Assembly (NCBI RefSeq): GCF_900106995.1
Contig: NZ_FNOK01000027.1
Span: 1-64,000 of the forward strand
Source: Saccharopolyspora shandongensis
GTDB lineage: Bacteria; Actinomycetota; Actinomycetes; Mycobacteriales; Pseudonocardiaceae
Direction: 5' to 3'
Length of the DNA stretch: 64,000 nt
Part shown: piece by piece, positions 1-10,318 of the stretch
How positions within the stretch are numbered: the first letter of the stretch is position 1
Layout: each line of letters begins with the position of its first letter
The notes under the pieces: model-generated
Told to the model about the DNA's origin: nothing
The model's input: only the letters and a program-made list of their open reading frames with translations
The model's database searches: none
Translations under genes and position numbers: made by a program

Positions 1-1713
1 TCAGCCGAAGATGATGTTGAGGGCGATGATCAGGACCAGCGCGATCCCCGCCAGCAGACCCGGACGGCGATACCAGCCGGCATCCTCACCACTGGTCGAC
101 GCCTGCAAGCTCGCCCGCGGCGTCAACCCGTACACCAACCCCACCAGCTCCGCCGCCGGCTTCGGCCGCGTCACCAGCGACACCACCACACTCACCACGA
201 TGTCCACCACGAACGCCACACCCGCACCCACGAAACTCGCACCCTGCCCCGGCAGATCCAGCACCCCGGTCTCCGACAACCCGAACACCACCACCGCCGA
301 CACCGTCCCCAACACCAGACCCGCCCACCCCGCATGCGGCGTCATCCGCTTCCAGAACATCCCCAGGATGAACGTCGCGAACAACGGCGCGTTGAAGAAC
401 GAGAACAACTGCTGCAGGTAATCCATCAAGTTCGAATACCCCGCCGCGATGAACGCCGTGCCCACCGCCGCCAGCGTCGCCCCCACCGTCACCCAACGCC
501 CCATGCTCAGGTAATAACCATCCGCCCGGTCCCGCACCACATAGGACTGCCAGATGTCATAGGTGAACACCGTGTTGAACGACGACAAGTTCGCCGCCAT
601 CCCCGCCATGAACGACGCCAGCAACCCCGCCAGCGCGACCCCCAGAATCCCGTTCGGCAGCAGATCCCGCATCAACAACAAGATCGCATCGTTGTAATCC
701 ACACCCCCACCACCGGACCCACCGGCCTGCTTGAACGCCGCCAACTCCGGGATCAGCACCGCCGCGATCATCCCCGGAATGATCACGATGAACGGAATGA
801 ACATCTTCGGGAACGCCCCGATGATCGGCGTCCGCTGCGCCGCCGACATGCTCTTGGACGCCATCGCCCGCTGCACCTCGACGAAGTTCGTCGTCCAATA
901 CCCGAAACTGAGCACGAAACCCAGCCCGAACACCAACCCCACCACCGACAACACACTGTTGTCGAACCCGGTCAACTGATTACCCGGCCACGCCGACAAC
1001 TGCTCCGCACCACCCGGCCCCGCCGACACCTTCTCGACCAGACCCTGCACCCCACCGACCTTCACCAACCCGATGATCGTCAACGGCAACAACGCCGCCA
1101 CGATCACGAAGAACTGCAACACCTCGTTGTAGATCGCCGCCGACAACCCACCCAACGCCGTGTACGACAACACGATCGCCGCCGCCAGCAACACCGACAA
1201 CCACAACGGCCACCCCAGCAACGCATTCACGATGCTGGCCAGCAAATACAGATTCACCCCCGCGATCAACACCTGCGCCACCGCGAAACTGATCCCGTTC
1301 ACCAGATGCGCCGCCCGCCCGAACCGGCGCAACATGAACTCCGGAACACTACGCACCTTCGAGCCGTAGTAGAACGGCATCATCACCACGCCCAAGAACA
1401 GCATGGCCGGCACCGCACCGATCCAGAAATAATGCATCGTCGGCATCCCGTACTCGGCACCATTCGCCGACATACCGATGATCTCGATCGCACCCAGATT
1501 CGCCGAGATGAACGCCAACCCCGTCACCCACGCCGGCAACGCCCGACCCGACAGGAAAAAATCCAAACTGGTGGAAACCGCACGCCGCGCCAGATAACCG
1601 ATACCCAGCACAAAAACGAAGTACAACGCCAACAACGCAAAATCCACCGCGTTGGCGTCCAGCAGCTGACCTTGAGCCAGCACCTGGGTGGCGGCCCATC
1701 TCCCAGTGAACAA
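1..1713 (-). CDS. Sodium/solute symporter (SSS family), probable sugar transporter
   Basis: A 570-residue polytopic membrane protein of the sodium:solute symporter family (SglT-like branch), expected to import a sugar with Na+. About 13-14 hydrophobic segments are visible. The N-terminal segment has the family-typical SLDFFLSGRALPAW stretch near residues 49-62, followed by FISANLGAIEIIGMSANGAE. The stop codon lies at the first bases of the window, so the gene is complete. The start is TTG at 1713, chosen because AGAGGGG sits six bases before it; no in-frame ATG is nearby. A palindrome matching the presumed ROK operator lies about 95 bp upstream, which links the gene to the xylFGH/GH3 regulon. 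Family assignment is firm; the substrate is inferred. Confidence 0.9.
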   Translation of the reverse strand: MFTGRWAATQVLAQGQLLDANAVDFALLALYFVFVLGIGYLARRAVSTSLDFFLSGRALPAWVTGLAFISANLGAIEIIGMSANGAEYGMPTMHYFWIGAVPAMLFLGVVMMPFYYGSKVRSVPEFMLRRFGRAAHLVNGISFAVAQVLIAGVNLYLLASIVNALLGWPLWLSVLLAAAIVLSYTALGGLSAAIYNEVLQFFVIVAALLPLTIIGLVKVGGVQGLVEKVSAGPGGAEQLSAWPGNQLTGFDNSVLSVVGLVFGLGFVLSFGYWTTNFVEVQRAMASKSMSAAQRTPIIGAFPKMFIPFIVIIPGMIAAVLIPELAAFKQAGGSGGGGVDYNDAILLLMRDLLPNGILGVALAGLLASFMAGMAANLSSFNTVFTYDIWQSYVVRDRADGYYLSMGRWVTVGATLAAVGTAFIAAGYSNLMDYLQQLFSFFNAPLFATFILGMFWKRMTPHAGWAGLVLGTVSAVVVFGLSETGVLDLPGQGASFVGAGVAFVVDIVVSVVVSLVTRPKPAAELVGLVYGLTPRASLQASTSGEDAGWYRRPGLLAGIALVLIIALNIIFG

Positions 1714-1807
1714 AGTGGTCCCCTCTTTTCGCAGGAGCGTCGGCGTGGCGCGCCGAGAACGCAGGACGCGAAGGTGTCCCCGGCCGACTCTAGGCCGATC
1801 GGGTCAA

Positions 1808-1828
1808 TATGTTGTCCGCAGCAACTTA
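1808..1828. promoter_or_regulatory. ROK-type operator upstream of the SSS symporter
   Basis: The 21-bp site TATGTTGT-N5-GCAACTTA has 8-bp arms, six of eight positions complementary. It has the same 8-5-8 architecture as the sites at 6862-6882 and 6976-6996. It lies about 95-115 bp upstream of the symporter TTG start, next to the ROK gene. Assigning it to the ROK regulator is inference from co-occurrence. Confidence 0.55.
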
Positions 1829-1914
1829 TCATCGGGAGATGGCGACACCGCCGGGCGTAACCGCATCGCAATGTGCGTGTTTCCCAACCGGGGCAACGGT
1901 TTCCGCCGATCGGC

Positions 1915-3138
1915 TCAGCGGCTGGCCAGCACCTGCTCGAAGGCCAGCTCGGCGGCGCCGAGCAGCTTGCCGTCCGCGCCGAGTGAGGACGTGACCAGCT
2001 TGGTGCCGCCCATCGCGCGGCTGACCAGGCTGCGCTCGGTGACCAGCTTGCCGACGTGGTCGATCAGGGTGCGCGGCAGCGCGGTGAACAGATCGCCGAG
2101 CACCACCAGCTGCGGGCACAGCAGGTTGACCACATTGCACAGCCCGACGGCGAGCCACTCGCCGAACTCGCCGAGTCGCTGCAACACCTCGTCCGGCTGC
2201 TGCGCCAAGGCGTGCAGCTCGGCGACGACCACGCCGCGCGGCGAATCCTCCGGCAGGCCCAGCGCCCGGCTCAGGGCTCGCTCCCCCACCTCGGTCTCCC
2301 AGCATCCCCTGCTGCCGCAATAGCATTCGTGCCCGTCGGGCCGCACCACCATGTGCCCGAGCTCGCCGACGTAGCCGCCGCTACCGCGCAATGGCATCCC
2401 GCCGGAGATCACCCCGCCGCCGACGCCGACATCCGCCCCGACGAAGACCGCATCGGTCGCGCCGCGCGCCGCCCCGCGGAGGTGTTCGGCGAGCGCGCTG
2501 AGCTCCGCGTCGTTGCCGACCTCCACCCGCCGGCCGTCGAGCGCCCGGGAAAGCCAGTCGCCGAGCGGCACTTCGGTCCAGTGCAGGTTCGGCGCCTCGC
2601 GCACCATCCCGTCCGCGCGGCGCACCACGCCGGGCGCCGAGGCGCCGACCGCCACGACGTCGACGCCGGCCTCCTCGATGAGCACCGCACTGTTGTCGAC
2701 GATCTTGGTGAAGACCTCGCGCGGATTCCGGCTGGTCGGGCGCAGGCTCCAGCTGCACCGGTTGAGGATCTCGCCGCCGAGCCCGATCAGCGCCATCGCC
2801 ACCTGCTCGACCCGGATGTCCACCGCCAGCGTCACCGCCGCTTGCGGCTGCGGCAGCACCAGCAGCGACGGCCGGCCGGCGCCGCTGCGCTGGGCGGGCA
2901 CCCGCTCCACCACGAGCCCGTCCTTGACCAGCTCGTCGACCAGGGCCTTGATGGTGCTGCGGTTGAGCCCCATCTCGGCGGCCAGCGCGGCCCGGGTGCA
3001 GGGCCCGCCGGTGTGCAGCCGACGCAGCAGTACCGCCCGGTTGTGCTGACGCACCTCGTCGGGCCGCGCTCCCGCTGTTGGTGTCGTGGTCAACTCGGCC
3101 GCTTCCTCCGCCTGCTTCGGGCTTCCGATCCGGGACAA
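1915..3138 (-). CDS. rok7B7: ROK-family transcriptional regulator (Rok7B7/XylR-like)
   Basis: A 407-residue ROK repressor. The N-terminal winged HTH (about residues 28-85, with TRAALAAEMGLNRSTIKALV) is followed by a sugar-kinase-like ROK domain. That domain carries the zinc motif CYCGSRGCWE near residues 265-275 and the GELGHM motif just before it. In streptomycetes the Rok7B7 gene adjoins xylFGH, as here, and is linked to xylose use and carbon control; the symbol rests on this context plus family. The start is uncertain: TTG at 3138 gives the longest form but has no clear ribosome site, and TTG at 3093 is an alternative. The gene follows xylH by 45 bp and may be co-transcribed. Its likely targets are the three palindromes described separately. 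Confidence 0.85.
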   Translation of the reverse strand: MSRIGSPKQAEEAAELTTTPTAGARPDEVRQHNRAVLLRRLHTGGPCTRAALAAEMGLNRSTIKALVDELVKDGLVVERVPAQRSGAGRPSLLVLPQPQAAVTLAVDIRVEQVAMALIGLGGEILNRCSWSLRPTSRNPREVFTKIVDNSAVLIEEAGVDVVAVGASAPGVVRRADGMVREAPNLHWTEVPLGDWLSRALDGRRVEVGNDAELSALAEHLRGAARGATDAVFVGADVGVGGGVISGGMPLRGSGGYVGELGHMVVRPDGHECYCGSRGCWETEVGERALSRALGLPEDSPRGVVVAELHALAQQPDEVLQRLGEFGEWLAVGLCNVVNLLCPQLVVLGDLFTALPRTLIDHVGKLVTERSLVSRAMGGTKLVTSSLGADGKLLGAAELAFEQVLASR

Positions 3139-3183
3139 GCTGTAGCACAGCGGATGCTTGCGCTGCGCACCGTGCTCCCCGGC

Positions 3184-4614
3184 TCAGCTGTCATGCTGCG
3201 CCGTCGACCGCCGCCGGGACAACGCGTCCACGCCTGCGGCGGCCACCAGGACCAGCCCGGTGATGATGTTCACCGGCGCGGCGGCGAAGCCCAGCAGGTT
3301 CAGGCCGTTCTGGACGGTGGCGAGCACCGCGCCGCCGAGGACCGCGTCCTGCAGCCGGCCCTTCCCGCCGAACAGCGACGTGCCGCCGATGACGGCCGCG
3401 CCGACCGCGAACAGCACGAGGTTGCCGTTGCCCGCGCTGCCGTCGACCGAGCCGACCTTCGAGGTGTAGACGATGGCGCCCACCGCCGCGACCGACGAGC
3501 AGATGATGAACGCGCTCATCCGGATCTTGGCGACGTTCACCCCGGCCCGGTGCGCGGCGTCCCGGTTGTTGCCGACGGCGCACAGGTGCCGGCCGAAGCG
3601 GGTGCGGTCCAGCACGTACGTGCCCACGATCAGCAGCACCAGGATGATCGGCACCACGTAGGGCACGCCGCGGATCGACGCCAGCTCCGGGTGCGGCGAA
3701 CGGTTGAGCGTCAGCAGGTACGTCGCGACGCCGCCGCAGCCGAGGACGGCGCCGACCTTGGCCACCACCAGCACCGTCGGCTGCGCGACGAGCCCGCGCC
3801 GGAGCCTGGTCAGGTGCCGGTGGGCCACCACGGCGGCATATCCGGCGCCGGTCACCAGGAAAAGCAGCCAGCTGCCCGCCACGCCGAGGCTGCCGTTGGC
3901 GACGGCGAACAGCTCCGGGCTCTGCCGGACCGAGATCGTGCCACCCGGGCCGACCAGCTGGAGCACCACGCCGGACCAGGTGATGAACAGCCCCAGCGTC
4001 ACGACGAACGACGGGATGCGGACCTTCGAGACCGCGAACCCCGTCACGCACCCGATCGCCGCCCCGACGCACACCGCCAGCAGCATCTCCAGCCACGGGT
4101 TCGCGCCGACCCCGGCGACCACGAGCACCAACGCCAACGCGGAAAGCCCGGCACCGAGCCAGATCCGCAGCAGCAGCGCCAGCAGCGCCGCGCCCGCGAG
4201 CCCCAGCGCGAAGGCGTAGAACACCGAACCGCCCATCGCGCCGAGCAGGTTCCCGTCGTGCTGGAAGTGCAGTGCGAGCACCGACGCCGCCACGCCGGAG
4301 GCCGTTCCGGCGGACAGGTCGATCTCGCCGATCAGCAGCACGTAGACGATGCCCATCGCGATGATCGCCTGCCCAGCGCCCTGGTGCAGCAGGTTGGCCA
4401 GGTTGTTGAGGGTCAGGAAGTCCTCGGACAGGGCGGCGAACAGCACCAGCAGCACGGCCAGCATCACCAGCGCGGGCAACGCGCCGAGATCGCCGCGGCG
4501 GATCTTGCCGACGTAGTCGCGCAGGGCCTCGCCGGTGGCGCGGGAGGTCGTGTCGATGCCGAAGTCGGCGATGCGCAGCGCCGGTTCGGCCGCGCCGGTC
4601 GGGCTGTTGGTCAT
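3184..4614 (-). CDS. xylH: Sugar ABC transporter permease (XylH-like)
   Basis: A 476-residue inner-membrane permease of the RbsC/XylH class, with many hydrophobic segments and a soluble N-terminal tail of about 50 residues. The family-typical stretch GEIDLSAGTASGVAASVLAL lies near residues 96-115. Together with XylF and XylG it should import a pentose or related monosaccharide. The ATG start at 4614 is preceded by AGGAGC. It is separated from xylG by an unusually long 233-bp gap filled with inverted repeats, while the ROK gene follows after 45 bp. Class assignment is secure; xylose as substrate is inferred from the operon and regulator type. Confidence 0.9.
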   Translation of the reverse strand: MTNSPTGAAEPALRIADFGIDTTSRATGEALRDYVGKIRRGDLGALPALVMLAVLLVLFAALSEDFLTLNNLANLLHQGAGQAIIAMGIVYVLLIGEIDLSAGTASGVAASVLALHFQHDGNLLGAMGGSVFYAFALGLAGAALLALLLRIWLGAGLSALALVLVVAGVGANPWLEMLLAVCVGAAIGCVTGFAVSKVRIPSFVVTLGLFITWSGVVLQLVGPGGTISVRQSPELFAVANGSLGVAGSWLLFLVTGAGYAAVVAHRHLTRLRRGLVAQPTVLVVAKVGAVLGCGGVATYLLTLNRSPHPELASIRGVPYVVPIILVLLIVGTYVLDRTRFGRHLCAVGNNRDAAHRAGVNVAKIRMSAFIICSSVAAVGAIVYTSKVGSVDGSAGNGNLVLFAVGAAVIGGTSLFGGKGRLQDAVLGGAVLATVQNGLNLLGFAAAPVNIITGLVLVAAAGVDALSRRRSTAQHDS

Positions 4615-4847
4615 GGACGCTCCTCAGAATCTTCTTTGAAGCGGCGCAGCCGCTTAGCCCACGTACGCAACCGGCACCGCCGCGGGTTCACGGTGCCGAC
4701 CCCTCTGGGGTTCTCCCAGTGAGGACAGCCCCGACGTGATGAATTGGCATTCATGATGTCGGGGATCCCACAGCGAGAAGGCCTCTGTAACTCCCGCAGG
4801 GGGGCCTCCACCCGCACCGCTGTGCAAGACGAGTTCAACGCGGTACC
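4615..4847. repeat. Inverted-repeat-rich gap between xylG and xylH
   Basis: Three hairpins occupy this non-coding gap. They are AAGCGGC-GCA-GCCGCTT (4639-4655), GGCACCG...CGGTGCC (4673-4697), and a long stem beginning CCCCGACGTGATGAAT with loop TGGC and 14 of 16 pairs (about 4725-4760). A shorter related motif (TCAGAAT, GCGGCG, CAGCCGC) occurs in the next gap, 5616-5703. The element may set relative xylFG/xylH expression or be a dispersed extragenic palindrome; neither can be decided from one window. Confidence 0.55.
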
Positions 4848-5615
4848 TCACACTGCTGTCGGGCGGGCGAGGCCGAGGTCACCGGAGCGGCCGGCGGTCA
4901 TCAGCTCGACGACCTGGCCGTGGGTCAGGTCCCGGGCGGGCAGTTCGGCGGCCATGCGTCCCAGGTAGAGGGTGGCGATCCGGTCGGCGACCTCGAACAC
5001 GTCGGACATGTTGTGGCTGATCAGCACCACGCCGAGGCCCTGGTCGGCCAGGCGGCGGATGAGGTCGAGGACCTGCCGGGTCTGCGCGACGCCGAGCGCC
5101 GCGGTGGGTTCGTCGAGGATCACCACCTTGCTGTTCCACAGCACGGCCTTGGCGATGGCGACGGTCTGCCGCTGGCCGCCGGAGAGCGAGCCGACCTTCG
5201 CGCGCACCGAACCGACGGTGCGCACCGACAGGGAGCGGAGGGTGCGCCTCGCGGCCAGCTCCATCTCGGTGTCGTCGAGCAGCATCGCCGGGCCCCGCTC
5301 GCGGCCGAGGAACATGTTCTGCACGACGTCGAGGTCGTCGCACAGCGCGAGGTCCTGGTAGACGACCTCGATGCCCAGCGCGGCGGCGTCGCCGGGCCGC
5401 TGGATCTGCACGGGGTCGCCCTCGAAGAGCACCTCGCCGCCGTCGATGCGGTGCATGCCCGCGATGCATTTGACCAATGTGGACTTCCCGGCGCCGTTGT
5501 CGCCGATCAGCGCGGTGACCTCGCCGGCGCGCACGGTGAAGTCCACCTCCCGCAGCGCGCGGACCGGGCCGAAGCTCTTGTTGACCCGGCGCAGCGCCAG
5601 GATCGGCTCGTGCAC
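4848..5615 (-). CDS. xylG: Sugar ABC transporter ATP-binding protein (XylG-like, single domain)
   Basis: A 255-residue ABC ATPase. Walker A GDNGAGKST is at about 38-46, the signature LSGGQ near 144, and Walker B VVILDEPT near 164-171. The Q-loop lies in VVYQDLALCDDLDV. It has one ATPase domain, unlike the two-domain RbsA/XylG of enterobacteria but like actinobacterial XylG proteins, so it should act as a homodimer. The GTG start at 5615 follows AAGGAGG at good spacing. It lies 88 bp downstream of xylF and probably in the same transcript. Confidence 0.9.
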   Translation of the reverse strand: MHEPILALRRVNKSFGPVRALREVDFTVRAGEVTALIGDNGAGKSTLVKCIAGMHRIDGGEVLFEGDPVQIQRPGDAAALGIEVVYQDLALCDDLDVVQNMFLGRERGPAMLLDDTEMELAARRTLRSLSVRTVGSVRAKVGSLSGGQRQTVAIAKAVLWNSKVVILDEPTAALGVAQTRQVLDLIRRLADQGLGVVLISHNMSDVFEVADRIATLYLGRMAAELPARDLTHGQVVELMTAGRSGDLGLARPTAV

Positions 5616-5703
5616 ACGCCCTCCTTCGAACAGGTTTCTTTCAGAATGCGGCGTCAGCCGCCACCCGCACCGCCACGCAAGCCAATTGAAGGCATCACCT
5701 CCA

Positions 5704-6819
5704 TCAGGCGATGCCGAGCTGGCGGCAGGTGCTCGCCAGCTCGCCGCCGCAGATCTCCTCGGCCCGGACGTCCGCCGGGCCGAGCACCGACTTGATGTTC
5801 TCCCGCGTGATCAGCTGCGGCGGCAGCAGGACCGACTTCACCTCGCGCCCGCCGACCGGATCGGGCGTTCGCTGCTGGGCCAGCGCGTCGGCGGCCGCGG
5901 TGTCGCCGCGGGCGAGCGCGGCCGCCAGCGCCGCCGTCACCGACGCCTCGTCGCGGATCGGCTTGAACACCGTGGACGACTGGTAGCCCTGCAGGATCGC
6001 GCGCAGGCCGTCGACGGTCATGTCCTGGCCGGTGACCGGGACCGCGCCCGCCAGGCCGTACTTCTGCAGCACGGTGATCACCGCCGAGGCCAGCCCGTCG
6101 TTCGCGGCGAGGACGCCGTCCACCCGCCCGCCGTTGGCGGTCAGCAGCTGTTCGAAGACCCGGCCGCCGGCCTGGTTGTCCCAACCGTCGACGAACCGGC
6201 TGCTCGCCAGCTTCAGCTCGCCCGCGGCGTAACGGGGGCCGAGCTCCGCGGACTGGCCGTGGTGCACCAGCGTCGCGTTGTGGTCGGTCGTGGCGCCGCC
6301 GATCTCGATCACCTGGCCGCCGGGCTTGTCGCGCATCGCCGTCGCGAGCGCCCTGGCCTGCAGTTCGCCGACCTTCTCGTGGTCGAAGCTGACGTAGTAG
6401 TCGGCGCTGCCGCCGACGTTGAGCCGGTCGTAGTCGATCACCGGGACGCCGAGCCGGTCTGCCTTCTGCTCGACGGTGGCCCCGGCGTCGCCGCTGGGCG
6501 CGGCGATGATCAGCACCTGCACCCGCTGGCTGAGCATGCCGTCGGCGATCTGGGCGAACTTCTGCGCGTCGCCCTGCGCGTTCTGCACGATCGGCGTGAG
6601 GCCTTCCCGGCGCAGCGCCGCCTGCAGCATCGGCTGGTCGAAGTGCGCCCAGCGCGCGGAGGTCGCGGTGTCCGGGAGGATCACGCCGACCCGCGGACCG
6701 CCGGTGCCCGGCGCGGCCGCGTCGGCGTCCGGCTCCGGCAGCCTGTTGTTCCCGCAGGCCACCAGCAACAGCCCGATGCTGCAGGCCAGCGCGATCAGCG
6801 CCGCGGGCGTTCTCCCCAT
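5704..6819 (-). CDS. xylF: Sugar-binding lipoprotein (XylF-like)
   Basis: A 371-residue extracytoplasmic binding protein of the periplasmic-binding-protein type I (RbsB/XylF) fold. The N-terminus is a lipoprotein signal peptide with lipobox LLVAC at about residues 18-22. The mature chain begins after an acidic, flexible linker and contains the ligand-cleft landmarks VIDYDRLN and VLAANDGLASA. The ATG start at 6819 follows GGAAGG. It is the first gene of the xylFGH operon and is divergent from the GH3 gene across 289 bp that hold two ROK-like boxes and a phased direct repeat. Confidence 0.9.
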   Translation of the reverse strand: MGRTPAALIALACSIGLLLVACGNNRLPEPDADAAAPGTGGPRVGVILPDTATSARWAHFDQPMLQAALRREGLTPIVQNAQGDAQKFAQIADGMLSQRVQVLIIAAPSGDAGATVEQKADRLGVPVIDYDRLNVGGSADYYVSFDHEKVGELQARALATAMRDKPGGQVIEIGGATTDHNATLVHHGQSAELGPRYAAGELKLASSRFVDGWDNQAGGRVFEQLLTANGGRVDGVLAANDGLASAVITVLQKYGLAGAVPVTGQDMTVDGLRAILQGYQSSTVFKPIRDEASVTAALAAALARGDTAAADALAQQRTPDPVGGREVKSVLLPPQLITRENIKSVLGPADVRAEEICGGELASTCRQLGIA

Positions 6820-6861
6820 CGAGAAGCCTTCCCCACTCCCGAACGGAATCGTGCAGAACCA

Positions 6862-6882
6862 AACGTTGCGACAAACAACTTA
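6862..6882. promoter_or_regulatory. Degenerate ROK-type operator, xylF side
   Basis: AACGTTGC-N5-ACAACTTA matches the 8-5-8 pattern with five of eight complementary positions, and its right half equals that of the symporter site except at one base. It lies 43-63 bp upstream of the xylF ATG, where a repressor would cover the promoter. Confidence 0.4.
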
Positions 6883-6913
6883 TGACACAACACCGCGAGC
6901 GGAGAAGTTGACC

Positions 6914-6947
6914 TGATCGATGCAGGGCCGAGACTTGATCGATGTAG
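6914..6947. repeat. Phased direct repeat in the xylF/GH3 intergenic region
   Basis: TGATCGATGCAG (6914-6925) and TGATCGATGTAG (6936-6947) are repeated with 22 bp between starts, two helical turns, and each contains the palindrome ATCGAT. This arrangement suggests a second DNA-binding protein acting on the divergent promoters; its identity is unknown. Confidence 0.4.
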
Positions 6948-6975
6948 CCCATCTCTCAGAGGTGGCATCCGATGG

Positions 6976-6996
6976 TATGTTGCCGCCTGCAACATA
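6976..6996. promoter_or_regulatory. Perfect ROK-type operator between xylF and the GH3 gene
   Basis: TATGTTGC-N5-GCAACATA is a perfect inverted repeat with 8-bp arms. It is the best copy of the motif also found at 1808-1828 and, weaker, at 6862-6882. It lies about 113-133 bp upstream of the GH3 ATG and 157 bp upstream of xylF. Confidence 0.65.
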
Positions 6997-7108
6997 TTCT
7001 TCGCGGCCCTTCTCCACCCAACGGCAGAGCGCACCCGCGCCCCGCGCAGGCCGCCGGTTCCGCAGTTCCACCCCGCACGGATGACCTCCGAACGCAGAGG
7101 AGAACGGC

Positions 7109-8944
<1,836 letters not shown>

Positions 8945-8959
8945 CGAAGCCCGAAGAGT

Positions 8960-8988
8960 GCCTGCCGCCGATCGGCTCGGCGGCAGGC
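8960..8988 (+). terminator. Hairpin terminator after the GH3 gene
   Basis: GCCTGCCGCCG and CGGCGGCAGGC form a perfect 11-bp stem with a 7-base loop, 15 bp after the GH3 stop. There is no strong T-run, which is common for actinobacterial terminators. Confidence 0.7.
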
Positions 8989-9156
8989 GCCCTTCTCGCA
9001 GAACTACAACCCGATGTTCGTCGGGGCGGAGCCGGTCGGCGTCACCGGGTGGGTGGCGGACTTCCACGGCGTCGAAGCACCATTTCTCGATGCTCCACGA
9101 ACGGCCGCCCGACCCGGCCAGTGCTGGTCATCGACCGGTGGCTAGCCTCGGGCTGC

Positions 9157-10098
9157 GTGACTGCGATCTCTAGTGTGGTGACCCGCTTCGTGGCCGGGTC
9201 TGTCCACGCCTACGACTTCTCCGGGAGCCCTGCGGTGGAGTCGGCGGCGGTGCCGGTCGCCACGTTTCCCGTCGGGGCGGCCATCGAGCCGAGAAGCCAC
9301 GCGGTGGCGCCGAACCTACTGCGTGCGGTGTATGCGACGGCCGACGAGATGGTATGCATCGACCGCGAAGGCAAGACGCTGTGGCAGCTCGGCTTCGGCC
9401 CTGGGGCGCAGGAGCCGTACAACGCCATGGCGAGTTGTGAGTTTTCGCTGGCCGGGACCGTGGTGTGGCTTTACATGCCGGACGCCATGGCAGGGCGCGG
9501 TGACGGCCTGGACCACTGGCTCGCCATCGACGCCGAGACGGGAGGCGTCATCGCGCGGACCGAACTCGACTGCGCCGGTCACGGTGGGCACAAGTTTGCC
9601 CACCCCGATGGCGCGCACATGCTGCTCGACGTCGGCGAGGGGCAGGACGGTTCGCGGGTGTACCGAGGTCATCTCGACCGGGACGTCATCGAACTGACCG
9701 CCTACCCGTGGACCGACCGTAGCCTCGTAAGTCTCGCGCCGGACGGCCACCACTTCATGACCGTCCATCACGACCAGGAGGACGTCGCCTTCCACACGTA
9801 CCCCGGTGGCGAGCTGTTGGTCCAGATTGCGGTGGAGTCCTTCGGCTACGACCCCGACGAGGCGTACGTGGAGTGGGCCGGTGGCTATCTCGACTCCGAA
9901 ACCGCCATCGTCGCCATCGGCGGGGAGACCGAGGACGAACAGGAGTGGTACCGGCACCATCTCGTCGACGCACGCACCGGACAGGTACGCGGAACGCTCG
10001 ACACCCAGACCCGCGACGCGTACGACATCGAACCACTTGGCGACGGCTCGTGGCTCAGCACCGATGACGACGACCGGCTCCGGCGCCGCACCCGATAA
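9157..10098 (+). CDS. Conserved hypothetical protein, beta-propeller-like
   Basis: A protein of about 313 residues with repeated short beta-strand blocks resembling quinoprotein/WD-type propellers. Examples are MVCIDREGKTLWQLGFG, WLAIDAETGGVIARTEL, LVSLAPDGHHFMTVHHD and HHLVDARTGQVRGTLD. No signal peptide or catalytic motif is evident, and it is rich in acidic residues and histidine. The start is uncertain: GTG at 9157 is used, and GTG at 9121 is in frame. The reading frame is open far upstream inside the GH3 gene, but that part is an out-of-frame shadow. No functional link with its neighbours is visible. Confidence 0.6.
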   Translation: MTAISSVVTRFVAGSVHAYDFSGSPAVESAAVPVATFPVGAAIEPRSHAVAPNLLRAVYATADEMVCIDREGKTLWQLGFGPGAQEPYNAMASCEFSLAGTVVWLYMPDAMAGRGDGLDHWLAIDAETGGVIARTELDCAGHGGHKFAHPDGAHMLLDVGEGQDGSRVYRGHLDRDVIELTAYPWTDRSLVSLAPDGHHFMTVHHDQEDVAFHTYPGGELLVQIAVESFGYDPDEAYVEWAGGYLDSETAIVAIGGETEDEQEWYRHHLVDARTGQVRGTLDTQTRDAYDIEPLGDGSWLSTDDDDRLRRRTR

Positions 10099-10318
10099 CC
10101 GGCCCATCGAGGCGCCGTTCACCACGGCGCAATCGGATGATCTACGTCGTAGTTCAGCCCAGGACCAGGCCCGATGATGATCTCGTGTAGCGCTACGACC
10201 AGCAGACGCTGCATCAAGATCGACTACACCGGGCCTGACCTTGGAGGACACATGCTGTCCGATTTATCGGTCAGATGCGCCCTTCGGCACCCCGGCACCT
10301 GTACGACGTTCGTCCGGG

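Noticed and set aside
334..1860. Long open frame opposite the SSS symporter
   Set aside because: Composition is almost entirely Arg, Pro, His and Gln, the shadow of a GC-rich membrane gene; no start signal or family.
2056..4722. 888-codon open frame opposite the ROK and xylH genes
   Set aside because: Shadow frame spanning two real genes and their gap, with biased composition and no recognisable domain.
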